The translations under genes and the position numbers were made by a program. A stretch of 64,000 bases of DNA from an uncultured Cytophagales bacterium (lineage in GTDB: Bacteria > Bacteroidota > Bacteroidia > Cytophagales > Thermonemataceae), in assembly GCA_937911505.1 (NCBI GenBank), contig CALEMF010000045.1:45106-109105 (forward strand). Direction: 5' to 3'. The number at the start of each line of letters is the position of its first letter. The stretch's first letter is position 1. A model generated the notes under the pieces. The model was not told where the DNA came from, did not search any database, and saw only the letters and a program-made list of their open reading frames with translations. Of the stretch, positions 26,193-34,802 are shown piece by piece.

Positions 26193-26334
26193 ATGGTTTG
26201 CTTTTCTTGTATGTACGAAAATATGTTTAGACCAGATCACTTGTTTGCCAAACCTATGCACTACACAATCATTTTTAAGAAATGACTAAGAACAAAGCCT
26301 GTAAATTGTGGTTATACATAGCAAAGTCTCACTT

Positions 26335-27444
26335 ATGGAACTGAACGGAAAGAAAGCGAAAACAGGTGTTTTGATTGTAAACTTAGGTACACCTGATAGT
26401 CCTCGCACACCAGATGTACGCAAGTATTTACGAGAGTTTCTGATGGATGGTCGTGTGATCGATTTTCCTGCTTTTCCTCGCTGGCTACTCGTCAATCTTA
26501 TCATTGCCCCTTTCAGAGCACCAAAATCTGCTAAAATCTATAAGGAACTTTGGACAGAACAAGGCTCTCCTCTCAAATACTATGGCATACGTGTGGAACA
26601 AATGTTACAAGAAGTATTAGGAGATGACTTTATAGTGAGCTTGGGCATGCGTTATCAAAGTCCTAGTGTAGAAACAGCCCTCAACGCGCTGAAAGACAAA
26701 GGACTTGAAGAAATCATCGTCATTCCATTATTTCCTCAGTATGCCTCTGCTACAAGTGGTTCTGTTCATCAGAAAGTAATGGAACTTGTAAAACAGTGGC
26801 AGATTATCCCTTCCATCAACTTTATAGATAAATTTTACCAGCACCCTTTGTTTGTACAAACTTTCGCAGAAATTGGCAGAAAACATTTAAACGCACATCA
26901 TTATGATCATATTATTTTTACGTATCATGGCCTACCTGAGCGGCAAATTCGTAAAGGTGATGTTACGAATACTTGCTTGAAGGCTGCTCACTTTCCAGAA
27001 GGGAAACAAACTGCAGGTTGCTGCGCAACGATTCACCCTATGAATCAAAACTGCTACAGAGCACAGTGCTTTGAAACAACTCGCTTATTAATACAAGCCC
27101 TTGGCTTAGATGCTGCGCAATGTACTACTTGCTTTCAATCGCGTTTGGGGAAAGATCCGTGGATTCAGCCTTACACAGAAGACGTCATTAGACAATTAGC
27201 CAAAGAAGGCAAAAAAAATGTATTGGCCTTTTCGCCCTCCTTTGTGGCAGATTGCCTTGAAACTACTATAGAAGTAGGAGAAGAATACAAGGAAGTGTTT
27301 GAGGAAGAGGGAGGAGAGCATTGGCAATTGGTCGAGAGTCTCAATGATCACCCTGACTGGATAGCCATGCTAAAAGCACTTGTTTTAGAAAAAACGACCA
27401 AAAAAGTTACCTTTGCTTCTGCAAAAGAAGAAGTGAGGACGTAG
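26335..27444 (+). CDS. hemH: Ferrochelatase
   Basis: About 369 residues from ATG 26335 (MELNGKKAKTGVLIVNLGTP); a GTG nine codons earlier is less likely. NLGTPDSPRTPDVRKYLREFL is the family N-terminus. The catalytic His sits in FTYHGLPERQ, and the C-terminal FSPSFVADCLETTIEV carries the conserved Glu. It inserts Fe2+ into protoporphyrin IX, the last step of haem synthesis. hemL lies elsewhere in this window. The glycosyltransferase gene follows after 22 bp. Confidence 0.96.
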   Translation: MELNGKKAKTGVLIVNLGTPDSPRTPDVRKYLREFLMDGRVIDFPAFPRWLLVNLIIAPFRAPKSAKIYKELWTEQGSPLKYYGIRVEQMLQEVLGDDFIVSLGMRYQSPSVETALNALKDKGLEEIIVIPLFPQYASATSGSVHQKVMELVKQWQIIPSINFIDKFYQHPLFVQTFAEIGRKHLNAHHYDHIIFTYHGLPERQIRKGDVTNTCLKAAHFPEGKQTAGCCATIHPMNQNCYRAQCFETTRLLIQALGLDAAQCTTCFQSRLGKDPWIQPYTEDVIRQLAKEGKKNVLAFSPSFVADCLETTIEVGEEYKEVFEEEGGEHWQLVESLNDHPDWIAMLKALVLEKTTKKVTFASAKEEVRT

Positions 27445-27466
27445 TAATGCGTCTTTGTAACGCTTT

Positions 27467-28537
27467 ATGAAAATACTTTTTGTATGTCCTTACCCTACTG
27501 GTGTAGCCCCCTCGCAAAGATTTCGCTTTGAGCAATACTTTACTTTTCTGCAGAAGCATAATTATACTTATAAAGTAGCGCCTTTCTTAGATACTACTAC
27601 TTGGCAACTTCTGTATAAAAGTGGCCATTATCTTCAAAAGATAATGGGTATTACAAAGGGTTTCCTGAAAAGGATCATACTATTATTTACGCTTTATCGC
27701 TACGATTACTTATTTATTCACCGAGAAGCTACGCCATTAGGCTTACCTTGGTTCGAGTGGGTGTCTACTAAATTATTCAAAAAGAAAGTTATTTTTGATT
27801 TCGACGATGCCATATGGCTACCTAATACCTCTAAGCAAAACAGCCTGATTGCTCGTCTAAAATTTCATAATAAAACCGCCTTTATTTGTCGGTGGGCGTA
27901 TAAGATAAGCGTTGGCAACCAGTATTTAGGTCAGTATGCAGCCAAGTTCAACAAACACATCATCTTAAACCCTACTACCATTGACACCGTCAATTTGCAC
28001 AATCCTTCCTTATATCCAGAAGTCTCGAAAGAGAAAGTCACCATCGGTTGGACAGGTACACACTCTACCATCAAATATTTAACACCACTACTTTCTATTT
28101 TAAAGAACTTAGAGTGTGATTATAACTTTAATTTTTTGATTATCTCTAACCAACCTCCTGGCTTTTCTCTATCTTCATTAGTTTATGTACCTTGGCAGAA
28201 AAACACCGAGATAGCTGACTTACACACCATAGATATTGGTCTTATGCCCCTCCAAGATGATGCCTGGGCAAAAGGGAAATGTGGCTTTAAAGCACTACAA
28301 TACATGGCGATGAGTAAACCTGCCTTGGTATCACCAGTGGGGGTGAATACACAAATTATACAAGATGGTGTAAATGGTTATTTGTGTAACACAGCAGCCG
28401 ACTGGCAACAAAAGCTCGTAGTGCTACTGAACGATGCCTCACTACGTAAAAAAATAGGAGAAGAAGCACGTAAGACAGTTGAACAACATTATTCAGTAAA
28501 GGCCAATCAAAATAATTTTCTCGATCTTTTCACCTGA
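27467..28537 (+). CDS. Glycosyltransferase, GT4-like
   Basis: 356 residues. The N-terminal MKILFVCPYPTGVAPSQRFRFEQY is a GT-B opening typical of bacterial GT4 enzymes of envelope polysaccharide synthesis. The C-terminal lobe has VTIGWTGTHST and the donor-binding area KCGFKALQYMAMSKPALVSPVG. It transfers an unknown sugar. Its 3' end overlaps the convergent membrane-protein gene by 31 bp. Confidence 0.88.
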   Translation: MKILFVCPYPTGVAPSQRFRFEQYFTFLQKHNYTYKVAPFLDTTTWQLLYKSGHYLQKIMGITKGFLKRIILLFTLYRYDYLFIHREATPLGLPWFEWVSTKLFKKKVIFDFDDAIWLPNTSKQNSLIARLKFHNKTAFICRWAYKISVGNQYLGQYAAKFNKHIILNPTTIDTVNLHNPSLYPEVSKEKVTIGWTGTHSTIKYLTPLLSILKNLECDYNFNFLIISNQPPGFSLSSLVYVPWQKNTEIADLHTIDIGLMPLQDDAWAKGKCGFKALQYMAMSKPALVSPVGVNTQIIQDGVNGYLCNTAADWQQKLVVLLNDASLRKKIGEEARKTVEQHYSVKANQNNFLDLFT

Positions 28538-29829
28538 AAACGCAATAAGTATAAACCTGCCAGATAGAAAGGAAGTAACGGGATACGATAACGACTCAAA
28601 GTTCCAAAGTTACTACTACTTACCCCTACTCCAAAAGCTAAAACAATCGCAAATAAGAAGCAAAATGCAATGACGGGATGTTCTAGTAAGGGCTTTATTA
28701 CTCTGAAACGTACTTCAAAAAGTACCTTTATGGTAAGCAATAGTAAAATGAGCGATTCAAAGGCTGACAAGAGCATTACTACATTATGGGCTTCCCATAG
28801 ATAGGGCCTGAATAGACTTACCCAAATACCTTGCGGTAACTTTGTGATGACACTTTGCATAGACCCATCAAATTCACCTAAACTATAGCCAGACCCTTGA
28901 TCGTACTCACTCATATATTGGAGCCACTCTGCGGTTACTTGTGTGGTATTAGCGATTTGATCCAACGAGTAGCGTGTCCCCTCTGTGATTTTCTGTACGG
29001 CTATATACCCAATAGGGAGCGCCAGCAACAAGGCAAGCGGTAGCATCAAGGTACGTGCTGCGCCTTTCTTCATTTTAGTTCTATACTGTAAAAATAACCA
29101 AAGTGAGATAGCTGGAATAAAACAGAGCAGAATATATACCTTCACAGCCTTGATAATGAGTACAGACACCAAAAATATAATCCCATTGCGTACCAACTGC
29201 CTTCTTTTTATAAGACCAAAGTAAAAACTATTAAAAGCATAGCCCAGACACCCTAATGTAATGGTATCCTTTAATAGGCCAGATCCCCAGAAAAATACTG
29301 AAGGAACAAAGAGAATGGCAATGGCCAACGGACGGTATAAAGGTGGATATAAATCGATAAAAACATTATAGATGGCCCATAGCCCCCCAAAGCAAAAGGC
29401 AGCAAACAATAGCGCAGTAACCGAATAAGTATGAAAAGTAAAGATACTTAGTAAGCCTGCTATCTTTACGATAGGTCTCGAAGTAGGATCTTGGTAATAG
29501 TAGATGCGGCTTGTATAGGCATAAGTAGAAGGATCGTACTCGTCTGTAGCAAATAATACCTGTATACCCGTAATAGGAGAGTCTATGAAAGCATCTACAA
29601 TTCTCCCTGCATCTTTGAAGAAGTAAAAGGTATCACCACTGATATTACCCCCGCCATAGTAAAAGAAGTATAATACACCCACGCCCAAAGCACCAAGCGC
29701 CTTTACGAAAAAACCAGGTAAATAATAGGGGCGTGTGAGTGGGTTCGTTTGTTTTCTACGAATAATGTAGAAAAACACTACTATGATGGACAAGTAAATT
29801 GGTGTAAGAAGTAAGTCTTTATAACCCAT
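28507..29829 (-). CDS. Polytopic membrane protein, possible polysaccharide polymerase/transferase
   Basis: 440 residues with about ten to twelve hydrophobic segments. The loop with GDTFYFFKDAGRIVDAF and a large soluble loop before the last segments (SRYRIPLLPFYLAGLYLLRF near the C-terminus) recall membrane glycosyltransferases and O-antigen-type polymerases. No diagnostic motif fixes the family. It is convergent with the glycosyltransferase gene, which makes a cell-surface polysaccharide role plausible. Confidence 0.6.
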   Translation of the reverse strand: MGYKDLLLTPIYLSIIVVFFYIIRRKQTNPLTRPYYLPGFFVKALGALGVGVLYFFYYGGGNISGDTFYFFKDAGRIVDAFIDSPITGIQVLFATDEYDPSTYAYTSRIYYYQDPTSRPIVKIAGLLSIFTFHTYSVTALLFAAFCFGGLWAIYNVFIDLYPPLYRPLAIAILFVPSVFFWGSGLLKDTITLGCLGYAFNSFYFGLIKRRQLVRNGIIFLVSVLIIKAVKVYILLCFIPAISLWLFLQYRTKMKKGAARTLMLPLALLLALPIGYIAVQKITEGTRYSLDQIANTTQVTAEWLQYMSEYDQGSGYSLGEFDGSMQSVITKLPQGIWVSLFRPYLWEAHNVVMLLSAFESLILLLLTIKVLFEVRFRVIKPLLEHPVIAFCFLFAIVLAFGVGVSSSNFGTLSRYRIPLLPFYLAGLYLLRFQVKRSRKLF

Positions 29830-29934
29830 AATACCCTCGCTGCTATGCTACGTAGCAATTTACGAATTCTCTCAAATTTTTTTAGCATTTAAGGGTTTTG
29901 CCTTATATTTATCGTTTACAAAACGGATAAAGTT

Positions 29935-30438
29935 ATGACGAGTAGCCTTATTCTCGATAAAGCGCAAACCTTGCGAAAGATCAAGCGAATGGCTTTTGAA
30001 GTCTATGAAAATAATGCGCAAGAGGAAGAGATTATTTTTATTGGTATTCACGAAATGGGCTATTTACTAGCACAAAGGTTGCAGAAAGAGTTCAATCAAA
30101 TTGCCTCTATTCCCTCTCAGCTTGTAAAGCTCACGCTTGATAAACAAGCACCCGTTCAAAGCGATATACAGCTAGACTGCACGCTTACGACCTTACAAAA
30201 TAAAGCCATCATCTTGGTAGATGACGTACTCAATACAGGCCGTACACTCATCTATAGCCTTCGTCCTTTTTTTGAAATACCTGTAAAGAAGTTTCAAACT
30301 GCCCTACTTGTCAACAGAAACTACCGGCGCTTTCCAATAGCTGCAGACTACGTAGGCTATACACTGGCCACTACCCTACAAGAGCATATCACGGTAGTAT
30401 TAGATGACGAGGAGGCATTAGGAGTGTACCTTAGCTGA
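29935..30438 (+). CDS. Type I phosphoribosyltransferase, PyrR-like
   Basis: 167 residues. The PRPP-binding loop VDDVLNTGRTL near residues 95-105 fits the VDDVxxTGxT pattern of PyrR and related type I phosphoribosyltransferases. The N-terminal IIFIGIHEMGYLLAQRL matches the substrate-side strand-helix. It may be a pyrR-type uracil phosphoribosyltransferase/regulator or another PRTase. No pyrimidine operon adjoins it. Confidence 0.8.
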   Translation: MTSSLILDKAQTLRKIKRMAFEVYENNAQEEEIIFIGIHEMGYLLAQRLQKEFNQIASIPSQLVKLTLDKQAPVQSDIQLDCTLTTLQNKAIILVDDVLNTGRTLIYSLRPFFEIPVKKFQTALLVNRNYRRFPIAADYVGYTLATTLQEHITVVLDDEEALGVYLS

Positions 30439-30496
30439 ATACTGACTTTTTCAAACTATTTCGTATCTTAGCAGCTACGTATTACTAATCTGACAA

Positions 30497-30575
30497 ACAC
30501 TCGGGGTGCCTGTTGTAAAAGGCTGAGATCATACCCGTTGAACCTGAAGCGGTTAATACCGACGGAGGGAAGTGT
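30497..30575 (+). promoter_or_regulatory. TPP riboswitch (THI element)
   Basis: The aptamer signatures are complete: CGGGGTGCC near 30502, AAGGCTGAGATCATACCCG around 30518-30537, GAACCTGAAGCGGTTAATACCG around 30540-30562, and CGGAGGGAAGTG at the 3' side. P1 forms between 30497-30501 and 30571-30575. It should turn down the downstream TonB receptor gene when thiamine pyrophosphate is plentiful. Confidence 0.95.
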
Positions 30576-30611
30576 ACCTCAACACTTGGCTTTTCGCCAT
30601 ATCCTTGGGTG

Positions 30612-30635
30612 TTTGTGATGTTTCTTAATCACAAA
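30612..30635 (+). promoter_or_regulatory. Start-codon hairpin below the TPP aptamer
   Basis: An 8-bp perfect stem (30612-30619 with 30628-30635) ends at the first possible ATG. The upstream arm region GTGTTTGT (30609-30616) can also pair with ACAAACAC at the 5' edge of the aptamer (30493-30500). This gives a plausible ligand-controlled switch between initiation-blocking and open forms. Confidence 0.5.
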
Positions 30636-32935
30636 TGCATATGCAAACCCTCATTAACGGACTATTTTTATGCTTTTTCTTCTCACAAGTTTGCCTAGCA
30701 CAGCATATTGAAGGAAAGATTACGGATGAAGAGGGGCAGCCTCTTTCTGGTGTCAATATCTACCTAGTAGAGACCAAGCAAGCTACCGTCACTGATAGTA
30801 TAGGTCAATACAAGCTAAGCAACATTACGCCAGGTGCTTATACATTACGCGCCACAACCATGGGTTACCAAGTGTTCTCAAAAAGCCTCACCATTGCTTC
30901 TGCTCCTATACCACTTGATATCCAACTGCAAGCAAGTGCATTACTTTTAGAAAGTATTACCATAGAAAGCTTTAAAGCTGATTGGAATGCCCCTATTGCG
31001 CAAACCAATCTAGATAAAGAGACAATAGAAAGCGTATTTATTGGGCAAGATGCGCAATTTACCTTATCTCAATTAAGCCCTTCTATGATAAGTTACTCTG
31101 AATCAGGCACTAACTTTTCCAATTATGGTGGTATTACCTTGAGAGGTATTGACCAAAGCCGTATCAATATCACGCTTAACGGTGCTCCCCTTAACGATAT
31201 GCTTGATCAGGGTGTCTTCTTCTCTAACTTTACAGACTTTATGAACAGTGTAGCATCTGTACAGATTCAAAGAGGTGTAGGGACTTCCACCAACGGTACG
31301 TCCTCCTTTGCTGGTTCTATCCATTTTGAATCTATTAATTTAGCGGAGAGCAAGCCCTCAGTGGAGATTCAAACCAACGCAGGCTCTTTCGATACCTATC
31401 GAGGGAGTATAGCCCTAAATAGTGGGCTGTTAGAAAATGATTTTGCTTTCTATGGTCGTCTTACCAACTTTACTACCAAAGGTTACCGCGAGCATAGTGG
31501 TACACAGGCTTGGTCAGGATTTGTCTCAGGAGGCTACTTTGGTGAAAAAGACCTTGTTAAATTTACTGCTTTTAATGGGCGTACACGCAGCGAACTGGCT
31601 TATTTAGCGGTTCCTAAGCCACTGATCGATCAAAATCCACGTACCAATTTAAACTTTGAACAAGATCAAGATAATTTTGGACAGCAGTTCGCACAACTTC
31701 AATACACAAGACTTTTTAATGAAATGGTCAACCTTACTTCTTCGCTTTACTATGGAAGTGCGCAGGGAGATTTCCCCTTTGGTTTTGAAGGAGATGCGGG
31801 TTTTCAACAAATCAACTTTCCTTTAGAAAATAGACACTGGGGCGCTATGACCAACTTAAACATTGCACAAGCACGCTGGTCATTCAATGGTGGTGTACAT
31901 GCCTATACTTTTTTAAGGCGTAACTGGGAAACACTCCTTCCTGATAATGTCACTACTCTGTACGATGATCGTTCTCAGAAGGACGAGCTGAGCGCTTTTG
32001 CCAAGTTCGATTACCAGCTCAATCGCTTTACCTTGTATACAGACATTCAACTACGTACACTACGCATCAATTTTACCCCAGATGAGCGTTTTGTACCCGC
32101 TAATACTACTATTCCTACTTATCGTTGGACGTTTCTCAACCCTCGTGTAGGATTCAGCTACCAAATCAATAATGCTTACAGTGCTTATGCTTCTTTCGGG
32201 AGAACGGGCAGAGAGCCTACCAAAACGGATATCTTCGGAGGGGGATTACGTATTACTTCTGAGAACTTAGCCTTCATACAAAATACGGATCTTTTCGAAC
32301 CAGAGTACGTCAATGATTTTGAGGGAGGCATACGAGTGAACAAGCGTACACTTTCATTACAAGCCAATCTCTTTTATATGCAATTTGAAAACGAGATTGC
32401 CGCTATTGGGGAGTTAGATCCCTTCTCTTTCTTTCAAATCAGAAAGAATATTCAAAGCAGTTACAGAAGAGGCATAGAACTCTCTTGGCAATGGCAACCT
32501 AATCGCTTCTTTTGGCGTGGTAATGCTACTTGGCTGCAAGCCAACATCGCTACCTACGACCCTGAAAACGATGCCTCTACAGAAGTATTCACAGATGTAG
32601 CGCCCATTCTTACCCCTAACTGGCTTTTACAGTCAACTGTTGGGTACAACTATAAGAACCGATGGGAAGCTAGTTTACACGCCCAGTACATAGATGAGAT
32701 GTATTTAGAGCTTACTAATCAAAGCGATTTGACCATTCCTAGCTCTTTTGTCACTAACCTACAACTAGGCTGGCGCTTCCACAAGCAGCATAGCCTCAAT
32801 TTTTGGGTATACAATCTATTGGATGAGCAATATTTCACCAACGGGCAAGCGGTGATATTTGAGGGGGAGACAGTACCTGCCTACTTTGCCCAAGCAACAC
32901 GTAATTTTATGGTGATGCTTCATTTAAAGTTTTGA
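30635..32935 (+). CDS. TonB-dependent outer-membrane receptor under TPP control
   Basis: 766 residues (a second ATG at 30641 is equally likely as start). Signal peptide to about residue 22, a carboxypeptidase-like beta-sandwich (HIEGKITDEEGQPLSGVNIY...), a plug domain with GGITLRGIDQSRINITLNGAPLND, then a 22-strand barrel ending in aromatic Phe (MLHLKF). The TPP riboswitch in its leader points to uptake of thiamine or a thiamine precursor, like the thiamine-regulated receptors reported in Bacteroidetes. The usual inner-membrane partner (pnuT-like) is not next to it; a TetR gene follows. Confidence 0.92.
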   Translation: MHMQTLINGLFLCFFFSQVCLAQHIEGKITDEEGQPLSGVNIYLVETKQATVTDSIGQYKLSNITPGAYTLRATTMGYQVFSKSLTIASAPIPLDIQLQASALLLESITIESFKADWNAPIAQTNLDKETIESVFIGQDAQFTLSQLSPSMISYSESGTNFSNYGGITLRGIDQSRINITLNGAPLNDMLDQGVFFSNFTDFMNSVASVQIQRGVGTSTNGTSSFAGSIHFESINLAESKPSVEIQTNAGSFDTYRGSIALNSGLLENDFAFYGRLTNFTTKGYREHSGTQAWSGFVSGGYFGEKDLVKFTAFNGRTRSELAYLAVPKPLIDQNPRTNLNFEQDQDNFGQQFAQLQYTRLFNEMVNLTSSLYYGSAQGDFPFGFEGDAGFQQINFPLENRHWGAMTNLNIAQARWSFNGGVHAYTFLRRNWETLLPDNVTTLYDDRSQKDELSAFAKFDYQLNRFTLYTDIQLRTLRINFTPDERFVPANTTIPTYRWTFLNPRVGFSYQINNAYSAYASFGRTGREPTKTDIFGGGLRITSENLAFIQNTDLFEPEYVNDFEGGIRVNKRTLSLQANLFYMQFENEIAAIGELDPFSFFQIRKNIQSSYRRGIELSWQWQPNRFFWRGNATWLQANIATYDPENDASTEVFTDVAPILTPNWLLQSTVGYNYKNRWEASLHAQYIDEMYLELTNQSDLTIPSSFVTNLQLGWRFHKQHSLNFWVYNLLDEQYFTNGQAVIFEGETVPAYFAQATRNFMVMLHLKF

Positions 32936-32955
32936 TTTTTGGTAATAGAATTTTA

Positions 32956-32971
32956 CTAAACATTTGTTTAG
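32956..32971. promoter_or_regulatory. TetR-type operator upstream of the tetR gene
   Basis: CTAAACA-TT-TGTTTAG is a 16-bp inverted repeat with perfect 7-bp arms. It overlaps the -33 box of the tetR promoter, a position suited to autorepression. A near-identical site precedes the DoxX-like gene. Confidence 0.75.
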
Positions 32972-32993
32972 AAAAAAATATTCTGTACTTTTG
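32963..32993 (+). promoter_or_regulatory. Promoter of the tetR gene
   Basis: TTTG (32963-32966), a 19-base spacer and TACTTTTG (32986-32993) match the phylum consensus. The start codon is only four bases after the -7 box, so the mRNA would be leaderless or nearly so. Confidence 0.65.
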
Positions 32994-32997
32994 GTTA

Positions 32998-33582
32998 ATG
33001 GGAAGAGTAAAGCAATACGATAAAGAGGAGGTACTCCGAAAAGCACTCATTACCTTTCGGGAAAAAGGATACGAAAATACCACCATGCGTGATTTATCTG
33101 ATAGTACCGGTATTAATCCCTTTAGTCTTTATGCTGAATTTAACAACAAGTCCACGCTATTCGGAGAAGTAATGAGGATGTACCAGCAGCAGAACCTCAG
33201 GCAACTAGAGAAAGTATTGGCCTTTGAGAAAAATGGCTTTGAGAAAATTCAAATGCTCTTTAAAAATCTTATCAAACAAATCTTAGCGGATACGCAGTGT
33301 TTGGGTTGTTTAAAAGTGAATACTGCCACGCTGGGCAAGGCGGTTGATGATAACACTCAGAAAATACTCAAAGGCTACGATCAAGATTTTATTCAGTTTT
33401 TCAAAAAGCTCGTGGAAGAAGGGCAAAACGATTTGTCCATCACTGCACAGGTAAGCGCTAGAGAGTTGGCTACCTTACTTTACTCCATCCATCACGGTAT
33501 TCGGGTCATACAGCATACCAACCAAAGTAAAGCAACACTGGAAGGTATTGTAGCTGCTGCCTTGGCAGTAATTAGCAAATAA
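32998..33582 (+). CDS. TetR/AcrR-family regulator
   Basis: 194 residues from ATG 32998 (MGRVKQYDKEEVLRKALITF); an upstream in-frame ATG at 32932 would add 22 residues inside the promoter and operator. The N-terminal HTH is classical (FREKGYENTTMRDLSDSTGINPFSLYAEFNNKSTLF). The C-terminal ligand-binding helices contain a CLGC pair. It is predicted to repress itself and the following DoxX-like gene through two matching 16-bp palindromes. Confidence 0.93.
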   Translation: MGRVKQYDKEEVLRKALITFREKGYENTTMRDLSDSTGINPFSLYAEFNNKSTLFGEVMRMYQQQNLRQLEKVLAFEKNGFEKIQMLFKNLIKQILADTQCLGCLKVNTATLGKAVDDNTQKILKGYDQDFIQFFKKLVEEGQNDLSITAQVSARELATLLYSIHHGIRVIQHTNQSKATLEGIVAAALAVISK

Positions 33583-33599
33583 ATTTTTTTATTTAATAA

Positions 33600-33615
33600 C
33601 TAAACAATTGTTCAG
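33600..33615. promoter_or_regulatory. Second TetR operator, upstream of the DoxX-like gene
   Basis: CTAAACA-AT-TGTTCAG repeats the site at 32956-32971 with one arm mismatch and the same spacing. It ends three bases before the ATG at 33619. Confidence 0.75.
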
Positions 33616-33618
33616 AAA

Positions 33619-33987
33619 ATGAATTCAAAAAAAAGTAACTGGCGTTTTTTATGGGTTATTCCTATGGCACTACTTTCCTTTACTGCGCTAGCAGAATTTG
33701 CCCATTTAGACTTTATTGTCAAGAATATGACTGAAAACAGCATGGCACATTTAATAGTCCCGTTGGGTATTGTTAAGATAATCATAGTAGCGGTTTTCTT
33801 GTATCCTAAAACGCGTCTCATTGGTTTTTTACTGTGTACTGCCTACATAGGAGGGATTATAGCGGCTCATCTCATTCAGAAAGATAGCTCACCGATAGGA
33901 TTTGTTTTGCAAGCTTTGTTATGGGGAGGCATATATTTTGAGTTTCCTCATTTATTTCAAGCTAGCCGTTTTCTAAAAGAAAATTAA
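33619..33987 (+). CDS. DoxX-like membrane protein
   Basis: 122 residues with four hydrophobic helices (about 10-27, 44-62, 66-85 and 90-108). The pattern LALAEFAHL, then VPLGIVKIIIVAVFLYPKTRLIGFLLCTAYIGGIIAAHL, matches the DoxX-like family often found next to TetR regulators in Bacteroidota. Its substrate or role is not established. An operator for the upstream TetR protein lies immediately before the ATG, so it is probably induced by that regulator's ligand. Confidence 0.85.
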   Translation: MNSKKSNWRFLWVIPMALLSFTALAEFAHLDFIVKNMTENSMAHLIVPLGIVKIIIVAVFLYPKTRLIGFLLCTAYIGGIIAAHLIQKDSSPIGFVLQALLWGGIYFEFPHLFQASRFLKEN

Positions 33988-34004
33988 TCTTGGGCTAGTG
34001 TCAT

Positions 34005-34802
34005 TCACTTAAAGTTGAGCGGATCAGGATATTGAAAGGTATAGTTCAATAGATTCCTCAACTTTTCGGTACTTACTTGTTTGTAATCGGTTGTTGTGGC
34101 TACAAAGGTTGGTGCTTCAAAACCATACTTTTGTGCTTGGTGTAAATACACTTCTTTTCGGGTGGGGTGTTGTGGTGCGACTACATTAAGCACTTCATTT
34201 TTTATCTCTTGTTCTATTACTTTTGTGATAATACCAATGGCATCATCACGATGAATGTAATTTACGGGCGTACCACCCGTTTTCAAATTTTTCTTGCCTG
34301 CAAAGTATTTACCTGCTACACGATCATCCCCCATCAATCCACCTAGCCGTAGCGTACAAACTTTACCTTTCAAAGTATTTTGTAAAAGCTGTTCACTATC
34401 CCAGAGGGCTGGATTGGCCACTCTTGTAGCTTCTTCTTCCCCAACTTCTTTGTTGAGCTCAGGATACACAGAGGTTGCACTTACGTAGATGATCTGCTTT
34501 AAGTCGGCTTTTTGTAAGTAGGGTAGTAAATGTTCTATTTGTTGAGGATGAAAAGTATCTCCTTTTTGTCTTCTTTGGGGAGGAATATTAATAATGCTCA
34601 CTTCTGCATTTTCTAAGAATGCCTCTATATCGCCTACGATCTGTGGTGATAAGGAGATCAGGTAGGGCGTAATTCCTGCTTCTTCTAAGAGAGATAATTT
34701 CTGCTTATTGGTAGTAGAGCCTTTTATTTTATAGCCCTTTTGAAGGAAGTGACGCGCCAAAGGTAATCCTAGCCAACCACAACCAAGTATACTAATCTTC
34801 AT
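34005..34802 (-). CDS. Extended SDR, NAD(P)-dependent epimerase-like (YeeZ type)
   Basis: 265 residues. It opens MKISILGCGWLGLPLARHF, the GxGxxG dinucleotide-binding motif. YVSATSVYPE gives Ser/Thr and Tyr of the active site in a degenerate form, and GGTPVNYIHRDDAIGII is the conserved substrate-side stretch of extended SDRs. The substrate is unknown. The start overlaps the end of the VLRF1 gene by 11 bp, so the two are likely cotranscribed. Confidence 0.85.
   Translation of the reverse strand: MKISILGCGWLGLPLARHFLQKGYKIKGSTTNKQKLSLLEEAGITPYLISLSPQIVGDIEAFLENAEVSIINIPPQRRQKGDTFHPQQIEHLLPYLQKADLKQIIYVSATSVYPELNKEVGEEEATRVANPALWDSEQLLQNTLKGKVCTLRLGGLMGDDRVAGKYFAGKKNLKTGGTPVNYIHRDDAIGIITKVIEQEIKNEVLNVVAPQHPTRKEVYLHQAQKYGFEAPTFVATTTDYKQVSTEKLRNLLNYTFQYPDPLNFK

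Noticed and set aside
26308..26334. Extended hemH start at GTG 26308
   Set aside because: The added nine residues do not match ferrochelatases; ATG 26335 does.
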